Notes: a model not told the origin generated them from the sequence alone. A DNA stretch of 64,000 nucleotides from Deltaproteobacteria bacterium (GCA_031264145.1 JAISEK010000148.1:1-64000); one strand, 5' to 3'. Shown: positions 44,224 through 52,860, counted from the first letter of the stretch. Made by a program: numbers and translations.

Positions 44224-45350
44224 TCGGACTGCCTGGACCAGGGGAGCATTGAGGAGCGCCGGCCATTGTAGCGGGCCGGATCGTAGTACTTGTCCACCTC
44301 GACCAGGTTAAGGCGCTCGATGGCCTGCTTGAGGGAGACGGAGGTGATGTGTCCTTCCCGGTAGGCGACCATGCGCCCGAAATCCTGCTCCAGGATCAAA
44401 TCCACGGCCGCAATCCCAAAGTAGCGGCCCATTAGCCTGTCCCTGGCCGAGGGGTTGCCGCCCCTCTGGATATGGCTCAGGACCACGTGCCGGGTCTCAA
44501 ACCCGGTCAACTCCTCCAGCTTCTTGGCCAGGGTCTCGCCAATGCCTCCCAAGACCTTATGGCCGAAGCTATCGACCTTGTCCGAGATATAGACCTCTTC
44601 TTGGCCCTTTATCTTGGCCCCCTCCGAGACGACCACGATGTCGTAGCGGACCCCGGCCGCGCGGCGCTTTTCCAGAAGCGCGGCCACCTTCTCAACCTCA
44701 AAGGCATACTCGGGGATGAGGATGACGTGGGCCCCGGAGGCCTGGCCGCCCTCAAGGGCCAGCCAGCCGGCATGGCGGCCCATGACCTCGACCACGAACA
44801 GGCGGTTATGGCTTCCGGCCGTGGTCCTCAGGCGATCGACCTCCTCAATGATGACGTTGAGGGCCGTGTCGTAGCCCAGGGTGTAGTCGGTCCCGTTGAG
44901 ATCCCGGTCGATGGTCTTGGGTATGCCGACCACCTTCTGGCCCAGGTCATGGTAGAGCTTGTAGGCCACCGAAAGGGTGTCCTCCCCGCCTATGGCCACC
45001 ACCGCATCCAAGCCAAGGGCCTGGATGTTCTCCACGCACTTTTGGCTCTTGTTTATCGTCTGGTTGAAGGGGTTGGTCCTGGAACTCCCCAGGATCGTGC
45101 CGCCCTGGCGATCCCAGGTCCTGACGACCAGCTCGTCAAGCGCGGTCGTCCACTTTGCCAGGGAATCAGAATCATTGGGCTCTACCTCTATCAGGCCACG
45201 CCATCCCTCGCGGATGCCGATTACCTCCAGGCTCTGGCCGCTATGGACGGCCAGATTCGGATCGGTGGCCGTTTTCGTCACCCACTTGATGGCACTGTTT
45301 AGGCCGGCACAGTCGCCTCCGCCGGTTAGAACGCCAATCCTTCGCACCAT
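44220..45350 (-). CDS. pfp: 6-phosphofructokinase, probably pyrophosphate-dependent
   Basis: I choose the ATG at 45350 (MVRRIGVLTGGGDC), 8 bases after GGGAGA, giving 376 residues; track start 45452 is too long. The fold is PfkA: GGGDCAGLNSAIKWV, GGTILGSSRTNPF, DAVVAIGGEDTLSVA, VGIPKTIDRDLNGTDYTLGYDTA and FVVEVMGRHAGWLAL. In ATP-PFKs the loops are GGDGS and PGTIDND. Here they are GGEDT and PKTIDRD, placing Asp and Lys at the positions (104 and 124 in E. coli numbering) that block ATP and favour pyrophosphate. A reversible PPi-PFK saves energy and suits anaerobes. The Asn-to-Arg change in TIDND is unusual. It is coupled to the ykgJ-like gene. Confidence 0.88.
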   Translation of the reverse strand: MVRRIGVLTGGGDCAGLNSAIKWVTKTATDPNLAVHSGQSLEVIGIREGWRGLIEVEPNDSDSLAKWTTALDELVVRTWDRQGGTILGSSRTNPFNQTINKSQKCVENIQALGLDAVVAIGGEDTLSVAYKLYHDLGQKVVGIPKTIDRDLNGTDYTLGYDTALNVIIEEVDRLRTTAGSHNRLFVVEVMGRHAGWLALEGGQASGAHVILIPEYAFEVEKVAALLEKRRAAGVRYDIVVVSEGAKIKGQEEVYISDKVDSFGHKVLGGIGETLAKKLEELTGFETRHVVLSHIQRGGNPSARDRLMGRYFGIAAVDLILEQDFGRMVAYREGHITSVSLKQAIERLNLVEVDKYYDPARYNGRRSSMLPWSRQSE

Positions 45351-45974
45351 GATGGAAATCTCCCTGCCCATGTGGCCATAGGCCAATATTATTCGCAAGT
45401 TGGTGCCTGGGGACAAAGTGCCTAGGCCCTCAACCGTCCAACATGATAGCACATTTTCCGTTGATATTGATAGATTCGCTCTTAGTGAGCCCTTAATTGA
45501 CTTTAGCTAACTATATAACAAAAAGCAATGTTTTTACCGCACCCATAGGCCCTCCAGGGAAGGCGACGATCTTTAGTGGCGACCCCACGGGACCACCCAG
45601 GACCCGGATCTCCTGGGCCACGGCGGGGCAGCCACAGGCCGTGAAAGGAAACCGCATCCGTATTTTCCCGAGAAATGATCCTGATAGTCCAGGCCATTTC
45701 GGGTGGCCTGGACCTAGGGCCAGGGGAGGGCTAGAAAAAACTGGCCCAAGGTCTCCGAGCTAGTCTTGGAGGCTTTTAAATTTCATTAGAAAAATCAGAT
45801 AGTTCTTTAAACCATTTTACAATATACTGACAGTAACTATATCAAACTAATATAAATTATTGGCAAATAAATATTGGAACAAAACATAATTTTTATAAGA
45901 CTAAAGCTCTTGTTTGCACTTTACCATCCTCTGGAACACCAAAAGCCGAGCTATTTTTTTGCCTTATCCCTACG
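45351..45974. other. AT-rich intergenic region between pfk and the unknown operon
   Basis: About 620 bp. 45780-45910 is almost pure A/T. The promoters of the divergent pfk and 46070 genes must lie here; only the latter is clear. No gene is supported in 45497-45763. Confidence 0.45.
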
Positions 45975-46003
45975 TTGACATTTTAGCTAATTTTATGTAC
46001 TCT
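45975..46003 (+). promoter_or_regulatory. Sigma-70-type promoter of the unknown two-gene operon
   Basis: TTGACA (45975-45980), a perfect -35, is followed by a 17-base spacer and TACTCT (45998-46003). The predicted transcript start is near 46010, so the hairpin at 46024 falls just inside the leader. Confidence 0.6.
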
Positions 46004-46023
46004 TTGATATCCTTATTTAGGAT

Positions 46024-46044
46024 AACCCGACTTCGAAGCGGGTT
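46024..46044 (+). promoter_or_regulatory. Inverted repeat in leader, operator or hairpin
   Basis: AACCCG-A-CTTCGAAG-CGGGTT is a near-perfect palindrome (one unpaired A) about 14 bp downstream of the predicted transcript start and 26 bp upstream of the first ATG. It could bind a repressor dimer as DNA, or fold as RNA. Confidence 0.5.
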
Positions 46045-46069
46045 CAAACTCCAAGAAAGGGGCTTGAAA

Positions 46070-46507
46070 ATGGAACTATTGCGTCGAAAGACAAGCAGAC
46101 GCAGCCTGGCAGACTCTCGATGCCGCCAATGGCGTCTGGGCGGCCTGCAAGCAGACCTTGTGCCTAGGCCAAAACGGGGGCCTTTATGGGAAATAGAGGA
46201 GCTGCTGCCTTACTTGGCCCAATCAGAGGGACTGGATTTCGCCTCGGATGGTACTGTCTTTTTGCCTCCATCCAGGTCAGCCCGAAAGACCCGCCCGACA
46301 AAATCGTCGAGACTGGCCAAGCCACGCCCCCGTGATCCCCGAACACGATTTTGTTGGGCTGCCTTTTTCGGCTCCTCGTCAGGCCTCAAAAAGAAAAAGC
46401 CATATCTGACGATAGGTCCGGGGAACCAATATAGCGCGGCTTATCCCCGCCAAGCCCGGGCCAGGGTCTTCGGCCAGGTCCAGGGAAAGGGGGGCGACGT
46501 AATATGA
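46070..46507 (+). CDS. Unknown basic protein, first gene of two-gene operon
   Basis: This 145-residue protein starts at the ATG after AAGAAAGGGG; the track ORF began earlier at 45914. It is rich in Arg, Lys, Ser and Pro (MELLRRKTSRRSLADSRCRQ, then SRSARKTRPTKSSRLAKPRP), with a short acidic segment WEIEELLPYLAQSEGLDF. No signal peptide, membrane helix or known domain is visible. High positive charge suggests nucleic-acid binding or pairing with the very acidic partner encoded next. The stop and the next start overlap as ATGA, so the two are co-translated. I do not recognise a family, and it may be lineage-specific. Confidence 0.6.
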   Translation: MELLRRKTSRRSLADSRCRQWRLGGLQADLVPRPKRGPLWEIEELLPYLAQSEGLDFASDGTVFLPPSRSARKTRPTKSSRLAKPRPRDPRTRFCWAAFFGSSSGLKKKKPYLTIGPGNQYSAAYPRQARARVFGQVQGKGGDVI

Positions 46508-48903
46508 AAACCATAAGCCGTCCCCAAATCGACCTGCAGGGCCGCCTTCTGGCCGCCAAATTACTGCAACTCGGCGACAACTTGACCTTTGACCAGAGAG
46601 CCGACCTGTTGTATGGGTTCCTCAAGGATCGCAGGGCCCATGTCCTGGTTAGCTATGCCGAGATGATTAATAATAACTTATTGCCAAATAACAATTTATA
46701 TTCCATGCCGATTGACGACAGTATTTTTGAGAACGCCTATTTCGATGATTATGAAGAAGAAGACGAAACCGATGAAGATGATGGCGATATCTGGGACAAT
46801 GATGATGACTTCTCTGAGGAAAATGAGGCCACTGCGAACATATTTTTCACGAATATCAATTTGGGCTGGATCAATCCCCTCTTCTCAAGATCCATGACCA
46901 ACGCCAAATCGGTGTTCCTGATGCCTGCCCCAGGCTTGGTGCTTCTGGACATCACCTCCCGCCAAGGAAGGGGTTTAATCTACAATTACCAAGCCGTCAA
47001 CTCCGAGATCAAATTTAGCCCGAACCTAGTCAAAAGGGCGGCTCAATTGCTTGGCAAAGATTTGGCCGCTGAATCGTCAAGCCTGGCCAGGCGCCCCCCT
47101 AGGCTCGACAAGCGGTTGGTCCCCATTGGCCTCGACACGGTCCTGGACGACCCCGAGATCCATGATCCGGCCCCCTCCATTGTCCTTGACGAGATTGATC
47201 CCTACCAGGCCTTCCGGCTAATCAACTGGTGGGCCAGGCCAGACCAAGATCAATCCAAGAGGCCAGCCTGGGCCAACGTGTTTTTCAGGGTGAAAATTGA
47301 CCAGAACATGTATTCATATCATCCCACCTCGAGCGTCTTCCACCAGGTTAAGCTGAGATCGTTCTTTCCCGGCTCGCTTGACTTGTCCGCCCTGCCCCCT
47401 GGCCTTGCCGCTTTGGCCAGAGGAATAGGCCCTTTGGGGGACATTGGTCTACCACAAATCGTCAATTCCGAGCTGAATGCAGAGTTTGACATAAATATTG
47501 ATGATCAGGAACTAGATTTATTTGGTGATGACGATGACGATCTTGACTTTGATGATGATGATGATGATGATGTCGACGACTTCGGGGGTGATGACTTCGA
47601 TGATGACCAGGATAATGTCACTGAAGTTAAGGAGAATTATCCGGGTTCCGTTGGCGAAAAATGTCCGGCCAATGTTCTGGACAGGGATACCGAAGAGGAT
47701 CCTGGCGATGACTTTCCTGCATCGCCGGAAGAGTCACGTGATCAGCTACCAGGCGTCACCGGCGAGACGAGTGATGCCAGCCTGACCAATGTCACCAGCG
47801 ATGCTAATGGCAATAACAGCAACGAAAGAAAAAATGTCTTAAAAAAAGAAAAAACTGTGATATCTCCCTTCGATCTAACCTCACAACTACAAAAATCACT
47901 AATTCGCAATAGAGAATATTATTCTAAATACTATAAAACTCGTAAAAAAAATAAAAAATTGACCTTTAGGCTTAATGAATCTGAAGAGCAACTTAAAACT
48001 AGCCGAATACAACTCAAGGCTGTCGTGGCTGAACGAAACGGCATTCAAGAGGCCCTCCAAAAGACACAGGACGAGAACCTCGAACTTAGGCTGCGTCTAG
48101 ATAAACATGCGGAAAACGCAAAGCCATTCGCAGAAGAAATACAAAGCCTCAAGAACGAGAATGCGGAATTAAAGACAAAATACGATTCTACCCTTCGAGA
48201 ACTTGAAGCCGCCGACAAGAAAAATGAGGAGCTTTCCAAAGATCCCGACGAAGTGGCCATCGAAAACCTGGAGCTAATGTCTTCCCTCGATGAGGCCTTG
48301 AGCAAGATTAAGGAGCTTGAAAGTCTTTCCGCCAGCCAAGCCCTGGCCATAAACGATGCCAACCAAGAAAAACAGGAGTCCAATAAGGTCATAGCCAGCC
48401 TCAAGCTGGATCTGGAAAACTCTGGCCAGTGGATAGTGCCGGAATCCCTTTCCGATGTAGTGATAGCCGGCAAGCAATACTACAGCTCCAAGTTGATCTT
48501 CCATGACCGCCTGGCCCAGACCATTGCCGCCTTTCCCCAGGCCGAGTCGGACAAAAAGCACCGCATTGTCATGGAAGCGGTCAAAATAGTCAAGGCTTTG
48601 GCCGATACCATGTACACCATGAAGTTCGTGGACAACAACCTTTCCCAGGAACTGTTCCAGAGCATAACCGGCATCCGTTTCTCCATGACCGAGCGCCGGG
48701 CCACCAAACGGGAGAGGGCCTTGGAACTGGCCAGGACCTGCACCTACAATGGCAAGAAAGTCCAGTTTTTCCCCCACATAAAGTCGTCGATCCAGGGAAC
48801 TGAGTTCAGGGTGCACTTCCAATTCCTTGACGAGGAACGCAAAATTCTAATCTGCCACATGGGGGACCACCTGCCTACTGCCTATACCAAGTTCATAAAC
48901 TAA
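46504..48903 (+). CDS. Large acidic coiled-coil protein with conserved-looking C-terminal domain
   Basis: This 799-residue cytosolic protein has no signal or membrane segment. Residues about 1-75 and 105-330 look globular (WINPLFSRSMTNAKSVFLMP, NYQAVNSEIKFSPNLVKR). Asp/Glu runs lie at about 77-106 and 339-375 (DDDDDLDFDDDDDDDVDD). Residues 430-465 are Lys-rich and 465-640 form a long coiled coil. The last 150 residues contain SMTERRATKRERALELARTC, YNGKKVQFFPHIKSS and RKILICHMGDHLPT. I recall this kind of domain (E..MTK.........YNG..I...PHIK....R.HF.....KI.IGHCG.HL) closing many large bacterial accessory proteins. Function is unknown. The ATGA overlap links it to 46070. Confidence 0.8.
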   Translation: MKTISRPQIDLQGRLLAAKLLQLGDNLTFDQRADLLYGFLKDRRAHVLVSYAEMINNNLLPNNNLYSMPIDDSIFENAYFDDYEEEDETDEDDGDIWDNDDDFSEENEATANIFFTNINLGWINPLFSRSMTNAKSVFLMPAPGLVLLDITSRQGRGLIYNYQAVNSEIKFSPNLVKRAAQLLGKDLAAESSSLARRPPRLDKRLVPIGLDTVLDDPEIHDPAPSIVLDEIDPYQAFRLINWWARPDQDQSKRPAWANVFFRVKIDQNMYSYHPTSSVFHQVKLRSFFPGSLDLSALPPGLAALARGIGPLGDIGLPQIVNSELNAEFDINIDDQELDLFGDDDDDLDFDDDDDDDVDDFGGDDFDDDQDNVTEVKENYPGSVGEKCPANVLDRDTEEDPGDDFPASPEESRDQLPGVTGETSDASLTNVTSDANGNNSNERKNVLKKEKTVISPFDLTSQLQKSLIRNREYYSKYYKTRKKNKKLTFRLNESEEQLKTSRIQLKAVVAERNGIQEALQKTQDENLELRLRLDKHAENAKPFAEEIQSLKNENAELKTKYDSTLRELEAADKKNEELSKDPDEVAIENLELMSSLDEALSKIKELESLSASQALAINDANQEKQESNKVIASLKLDLENSGQWIVPESLSDVVIAGKQYYSSKLIFHDRLAQTIAAFPQAESDKKHRIVMEAVKIVKALADTMYTMKFVDNNLSQELFQSITGIRFSMTERRATKRERALELARTCTYNGKKVQFFPHIKSSIQGTEFRVHFQFLDEERKILICHMGDHLPTAYTKFIN

Positions 48904-49144
48904 ACAGATATCACCATGCATATCAATACTCATCATTTGATATATATTTATGATATTTATAAATAAAAATGACCCTTTATAGCCAATTATATTGATTTTG
49001 GATTTGATTTAGTACCATAAATATAGATTTAACAATGTCCATGGACATCAAAAAAAATATGAAAACACAAAAACCCAATAGTGACCAAGCTGGTCGTGTC
49101 TAGCCCCATTAACAGACCCCTAGCGGTCAACTACTCGTTGACGC
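48904..49144. other. Intergenic AT-rich region after the acidic protein
   Basis: About 240 bp, A/T-rich at first and then mixed. A small inverted pair (GGTCAACTACTCGTTGACGCC) lies just before the MITE-like element. No gene. Confidence 0.35.
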
Positions 49145-49288
49145 CAATGTCAACAACTTAAGCCAGTTTCACCACCAAGTCTCGGTACCCAGAACAAAAA
49201 ATCGATCGTCGTGCCCCTAGTTAACGATCCATGGACGAGTACCATTTTTGCATATCTGAGGATGGAAGGCATTAAGTTGTTGACATTG
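49145..49288 (+). mobile_element. MITE-like element, copy 1
   Basis: This 144-bp element is bounded by a perfect 17-bp terminal inverted repeat, CAATGTCAACAACTTAA at 49145-49161 and its reverse complement at 49272-49288. The interior has no ORF. A related copy in opposite orientation lies at 56293-56412 and shares internal words such as CGGTACCCAG and AGTTAACG. It may be mobilised by a transposase not present here. Confidence 0.75.
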
Positions 49289-49305
49289 TGTGCCAAACCA
49301 AAGCC

Positions 49306-49334
49306 TTGACAGCCTTATGTCCTTGGGGTAGGAT
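49306..49334 (+). promoter_or_regulatory. Promoter of tRNA-Thr
   Basis: TTGACA (49306-49311), a 17-base spacer and TAGGAT (49329-49334) form a near-consensus sigma-70 promoter. Its predicted start is about 65 bp upstream of the tRNA. Confidence 0.7.
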
Positions 49335-49405
49335 TAGCAGCCTGGCAAACCCCATGGGGCGTAAAACCATGGCCTTTTGAAGATATCTTGAATGTGACTC
49401 ATTTT

Positions 49406-49481
49406 GCCAACTTAGCTCAGCTGGTAGAGCAGCTGATTCGTAATCTGCTGGTCGAGAGTTCGAGTCTCTCAGTTGGCTCCA
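49406..49481 (+). tRNA. tRNA-Thr (anticodon CGT)
   Basis: This 76-nt tRNA includes an encoded CCA. The acceptor is GCCAACT/AGTTGGC, the D-arm GCTC...GAGC, and the T-arm GAGAG TTCGAGT CTCTC. The anticodon loop TTCGTAA has CGT at 49439-49441, decoding ACG. The anticodon stem GCTGA/TCTGC has one U-U mismatch in the middle. The discriminator is U. It follows its own promoter, and an insertion sequence begins 62 bp downstream. Confidence 0.93.
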
Positions 49482-49534
49482 GTAAATCCGCTTAGTTATG
49501 ACATAATCAAGACCTCTGATAAGCCGTTTGCCTA

Positions 49535-49543
49535 CGAATTGCC
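49535..49543 (+). repeat. Left target-site duplication of the IS
   Basis: CGAATTGCC here is identical to 51538-51546. The pre-insertion sequence can be restored as GCCTACGAATTGCCTACGG, itself a short tandem duplication. Confidence 0.9.
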
Positions 49544-49672
49544 GGGTGCATCTATTTTTTTGATGTAATTTGAACTCATCTATGGTAATATGCTAAAGTA
49601 GGCTAGCTAGCCTGTAAATTGTATTGACTGAAGAAATAGGCTACAAAACGAATCTGACATTGAGGCTATCCC

Positions 49673-49948
49673 GTGCCAAAGGAAAAATCAATTCCAGAAC
49701 CTAATTTTGGTAAAAATTTTGATAGAAATACTATAGAATATTTTTTAAAGAACGATTTATTAAACGGAGATCTTTATAATAATATTAAAGAGATTGAAAA
49801 TGAATATATAAATAATATTATACAGTTCTTAGAAGATAAAAAGTTAAATTCTTTTATGTCTTTAGATACAATTTTATTAGATACTAATCATAAATTAGAC
49901 ACTTTATTTAGTAAGTTTCTTGCTGAAATCAAAAAAATAATGAAATAA
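49673..49948 (+). CDS. Passenger ORF of the IS, unknown
   Basis: This 91-residue ORF starts at GTG with GAGG 8 bases upstream. It is hydrophilic, helical and Lys/Asn-rich (NNIKEIENEYINNIIQFLED), with no recognised domain. It ends 2 bp before the end of the opposing transposase gene, so it is convergent with it. Composition matches the transposase, so it belongs to the IS. ISLre2 elements usually carry only the transposase, so this may be a passenger or regulatory gene. A palindrome AGGCTAGCTAGCCT (49600-49613) lies upstream. Confidence 0.6.
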   Translation: MPKEKSIPEPNFGKNFDRNTIEYFLKNDLLNGDLYNNIKEIENEYINNIIQFLEDKKLNSFMSLDTILLDTNHKLDTLFSKFLAEIKKIMK

Positions 49949-49950
49949 TG

Positions 49951-51504
49951 TCATTTTATTAATCCATAATACTCTCTAGTTGGTATTATAACATCTTGGA
50001 ACCATAAACCACTTTCGTATTTTGATCTCAAAGTTACTAATGACTGAACAGAAGTCTTATTCCACCGCATACCAGATTGTTTCATTCTCTTTTCTAGGAT
50101 ATTTTTATTGGCACCTTCTATAGCTCCACTACCAATAAAGTATCCTTTTTCTCTATATGTTTTATAATCTATAATATTTTTGTTATTAACAAGATAAGAT
50201 AGTAAATTAAGATATTTGTCTAGCTTAGTTACTTTCTTTTGCATTTTTTCAATTTCTTCTATGGTATTTTGGTATTGACTTACCCGTAATTGGCCACAAA
50301 TTTTTTCACACCAAGGAGTATATCTTTTTTTATTATTTGAAAAGAATAACTTTCCAAAGTTATATATTTTTTCTTTTAAGTGAAAAAAATCAAGGATATG
50401 TTGTGCATCTGGAAAAAGTTCATCTTTAATGGTTTTAATCCATCCTGCACCATCACTTATTAAAACTGATTCTTTATATAGACCATAATTATTTCTTAAA
50501 GCACAAGAAAATAAAAATTTTTTAAATTCAGATGATTTACCAACATAAGAAGTATATTCTTTTTTCAGTATTCGATTTTTATATTCACCAGTTTTTATAT
50601 CTTTTATGACTTTTATATTGTCACTTGTAAATATCATCCCTAGTTTATTTTCCGACCAAATAGAGCCTTCATCGTCTTTTTCTCGAGTTCGAAACATTGC
50701 GCCATCTGTTTCTATATATAAAACTCCTTTCTTCTTTTCTTTCGAGAACATTAATTTACCGCTATTTAAAAGCTCAAATGCTTTTTCAGCTTTTTCCTGT
50801 TCATTTTTAAAAGCAATTCCACCTACAATATTTGTGACATTCATGATAGTAGTTGGACAAATATTAATTCCAAGGTCCTCGTCGATAGTTTCTTTGGTCA
50901 ATTTATAAGATGTGAGTTTTTGAGCATGTTTAGCTGTTAACAACATTGCTTCTACTGATAACTTTGTTGGCAAGGCAGAAATACCTAAAAATTCATCTTT
51001 TGGAACTATAGTTGTAACCCCTTCTAATTTTTGTAACTTTTCATAGTCTGAAATAGTTTTAGGCCGTAACACATATCTTTCTATTGTTATTTCGCCATTT
51101 AATGTGATAATTGTAATATTACATTTCCTATTTGTCCTTAATATTATACCATTATCTCTATATAATTTTTTAAAATATTTAATTAATTCTGCTTCATCAA
51201 ATGAATTAATTATTTCTGATGCTATAACATTGTTTTTCAATTTAATAATCTTGTTATACTCTTTTGTAATATGTTCAACGCCATCTAATCCTTTAAATTT
51301 TGATTCATTATTTAATATTTGCTTAATTATATCTTCAAATTCAATGTATTTATTTGCTATTTCACTATTATTTAATTCTAATTTTTCATCTAATGAACAT
51401 AAAAATGACATAATTTCCTGCCTCATCTTGCTGTGCTTTTTCCAAAAACATAACCCAAAATGGGTAATGACAAAATCGTGTAGGGCAGGACTAGTGTAAC
51501 ACAA
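49951..51504 (-). CDS. DDE transposase, ISLre2/UPF0236-like
   Basis: This 517-residue transposase has the DDE-type motifs VLYIETDGAMFRTREKDD (first Asp), VLISDGAGWIKTIKDELFPD (second Asp) and ILDFFHLKEKIY. The C-terminal YFIGSGAIEGANKNILEKRM and KQSGMRWNKTSVQSLVTLR supply the catalytic Glu. The order DGA, SDGA.W, DFFHL and GSG.IEG..K matches ISLre2/ISKra4-type enzymes. The frame is intact and AT-rich, with codon use very different from neighbours. The first 25 residues before MRQEIM may be 5' extension, so an internal Met at about 27 is possible. It is likely active or recently active. Confidence 0.9.
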   Translation of the reverse strand: MCYTSPALHDFVITHFGLCFWKKHSKMRQEIMSFLCSLDEKLELNNSEIANKYIEFEDIIKQILNNESKFKGLDGVEHITKEYNKIIKLKNNVIASEIINSFDEAELIKYFKKLYRDNGIILRTNRKCNITIITLNGEITIERYVLRPKTISDYEKLQKLEGVTTIVPKDEFLGISALPTKLSVEAMLLTAKHAQKLTSYKLTKETIDEDLGINICPTTIMNVTNIVGGIAFKNEQEKAEKAFELLNSGKLMFSKEKKKGVLYIETDGAMFRTREKDDEGSIWSENKLGMIFTSDNIKVIKDIKTGEYKNRILKKEYTSYVGKSSEFKKFLFSCALRNNYGLYKESVLISDGAGWIKTIKDELFPDAQHILDFFHLKEKIYNFGKLFFSNNKKRYTPWCEKICGQLRVSQYQNTIEEIEKMQKKVTKLDKYLNLLSYLVNNKNIIDYKTYREKGYFIGSGAIEGANKNILEKRMKQSGMRWNKTSVQSLVTLRSKYESGLWFQDVIIPTREYYGLIK

Positions 51505-51537
51505 TTTTAAAATTACATCAAAATTTTAGATGCACCC

Positions 51538-51837
51538 CGAATTGCCTACGGTCTTGACTTTCACATTCGCTGTTTCCCCTGTTTTTTCCTCGCTTTTTTC
51601 TACTCATAAATTCACCAAACTGACAACTTTATTCCCTAAAGGTCCGTTTAAGGCCCTTTTTAGAGAACGGCCATGTTGCATTCTGCCTCCATAGTTCAAG
51701 AGGCTGTTTGCTCTGGCCGTTTTGTCTTTTGGTCAACACTGCGAAAACACAGGGTTTTTTCGCCTGGCTTCGAGTTCCTGACGGCTAGGATTGGGAAAAT
51801 GGTCCATAGTCTATAGTCTATAGAAAAGGAAAATTAG
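51538..51837. other. Intergenic region after the IS
   Basis: It starts with the right target duplication (51538-51546). A homopolymer-rich segment and the direct repeat TCTATAGTCTATAG occur near 51810. No gene is supported. Confidence 0.45.
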
Positions 51838-51990
51838 ATGTTAAATTCAATTATAAGTTCTATTATCGTATTATTTATTGGTATTTCAACTATAGTATTC
51901 ATCAGAATACTAAAAATGCCATCAGACTTCAGAAATATACGTTCTCGTGGGTATTCCCCTGCTTATCATCCTGACTACGATGGACGCCTG
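51838..51990 (+). CDS. Possible short membrane protein, tail unreliable
   Basis: After AAGGA, an ATG opens an ORF whose first 26 residues form a membrane helix (MLNSIISSIIVLFIGISTIV). A polar segment SDFRNIRSRGYSPAYHP follows. Beyond about residue 50 the composition changes to Pro/Ser/Arg-rich GC DNA and is probably not coding in this frame, although the ORF runs to 52221. It looks like the 5' end of a gene joined to unrelated sequence. No family is recognised. Confidence 0.35.
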
Positions 51991-52524
51991 ACTCTACCCC
52001 CTCCCCCTCCCATCAGTGGTTCCAGTGTCTCGAGATCTCGGCGGCCTCCTGCCCCATTGGGGGCAATAGCGGTGACCTCCTGCCCCAGGATGGCCGCCAT
52101 TTCAGGCAAAAACAGCCGTCATTTGGTTTGGCGATGGTTGCCAGAAAAGCGCACGTGGTCTTTAAGGGAAAACAAGGCCATGGCCAATGGCCATGCCACC
52201 AATGAAAGCGAGGCAAGATAATGATCATGAAACTGGGGGCCAGTAGGTTCGCCCATTGGAGCCGGACATCCTAGGCATGCCGCATCCACGCATGCCTTGC
52301 TTCCCGGATGGTCGGGTTGTAGCATACATGCGGGCCAGGCGAGCAGCGGCCGTTCGCTCTTTGGTGAGCAAGCCTTCGGCGAATACTCCCGTAAATAAGT
52401 GCAAGACCAAATGCACTGAGCCGACCATGGTCATACGGCGGCGGAATTGATCCATCAACGGACAGATGCGGAGCGGCAGCCCATGGGGGTCACAAACTTT
52501 CCAGGCTCCAGGCTGCTGAAACAT

Positions 52525-52860
52525 GATGCAGAAGTGGCCAAAACTATCTGTCCGAAGAAGAACTGGACATTTTGTACCGCCTGGTCACAACCAATCTGGA
52601 GGTGGCCAAAATTCAGGCCCTAAACCGCCAGCCCATGACCATGCGTGACTGGGTCGAACGACTGCACCAGTTTTTGGACATGACCGGCCGGAAGCTTCTG
52701 GACCACGCTGGAACCATTAGCCACAGCCAGGCCCTTAGCAAGGCCCACGACGAATTTGAGAGACACAGAGAAAAGCTTCTGGCTGAACCAACCATCGGGG
52801 AAAAACATTTCGTTTAGGCCGAACAGGGAATGAAAAAAGTCGAGGCTGCCTAAAAAACGG
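52525..52860 (+). pseudogene. RhuM-family protein, C-terminal fragment
   Basis: The frame reads NYLSEEELDILYRLVTTNLE, then QALNRQPMTMRDWVERLHQF, GRKLLDHAGTISHSQALSKA, EFERHREKL and GEKHFV, a stop at 52817, then EQGMKKVEAA. It matches the C-terminal third of RhuM proteins (MTM..W...L..FL...GR.LL.HAG.IS...A...A..E...). The N-terminal two-thirds are absent, so it is dead. It overlaps in family position with the fragment at 21870-22276 but belongs to a different gene copy. Confidence 0.72.

Larger units (their letters stand above)
49544..51537. mobile_element. Intact ISLre2/ISKra4-type insertion sequence
   Basis: This 1994-bp element is bounded by imperfect inverted repeats of about 28 bp starting GGGTGCATCTA and running through TTTTGATGTAATTT. 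It is flanked by a perfect 9-bp target duplication CGAATTGCC (49535-49543 and 51538-51546). It is much more AT-rich than the flanking genes. It holds a minus-strand transposase and a convergent 91-residue ORF. Length, 9-bp duplication and transposase type fit ISLre2 (UPF0236) best. Intact ends and ORF suggest a recent arrival, probably from a low-GC organism. Confidence 0.92.

Noticed and set aside
47552-47580. GAT trinucleotide run as a phase-variable repeat
   Set aside because: It encodes Asp in frame, so length change would not shift the frame. It fits the acidic region of the protein.
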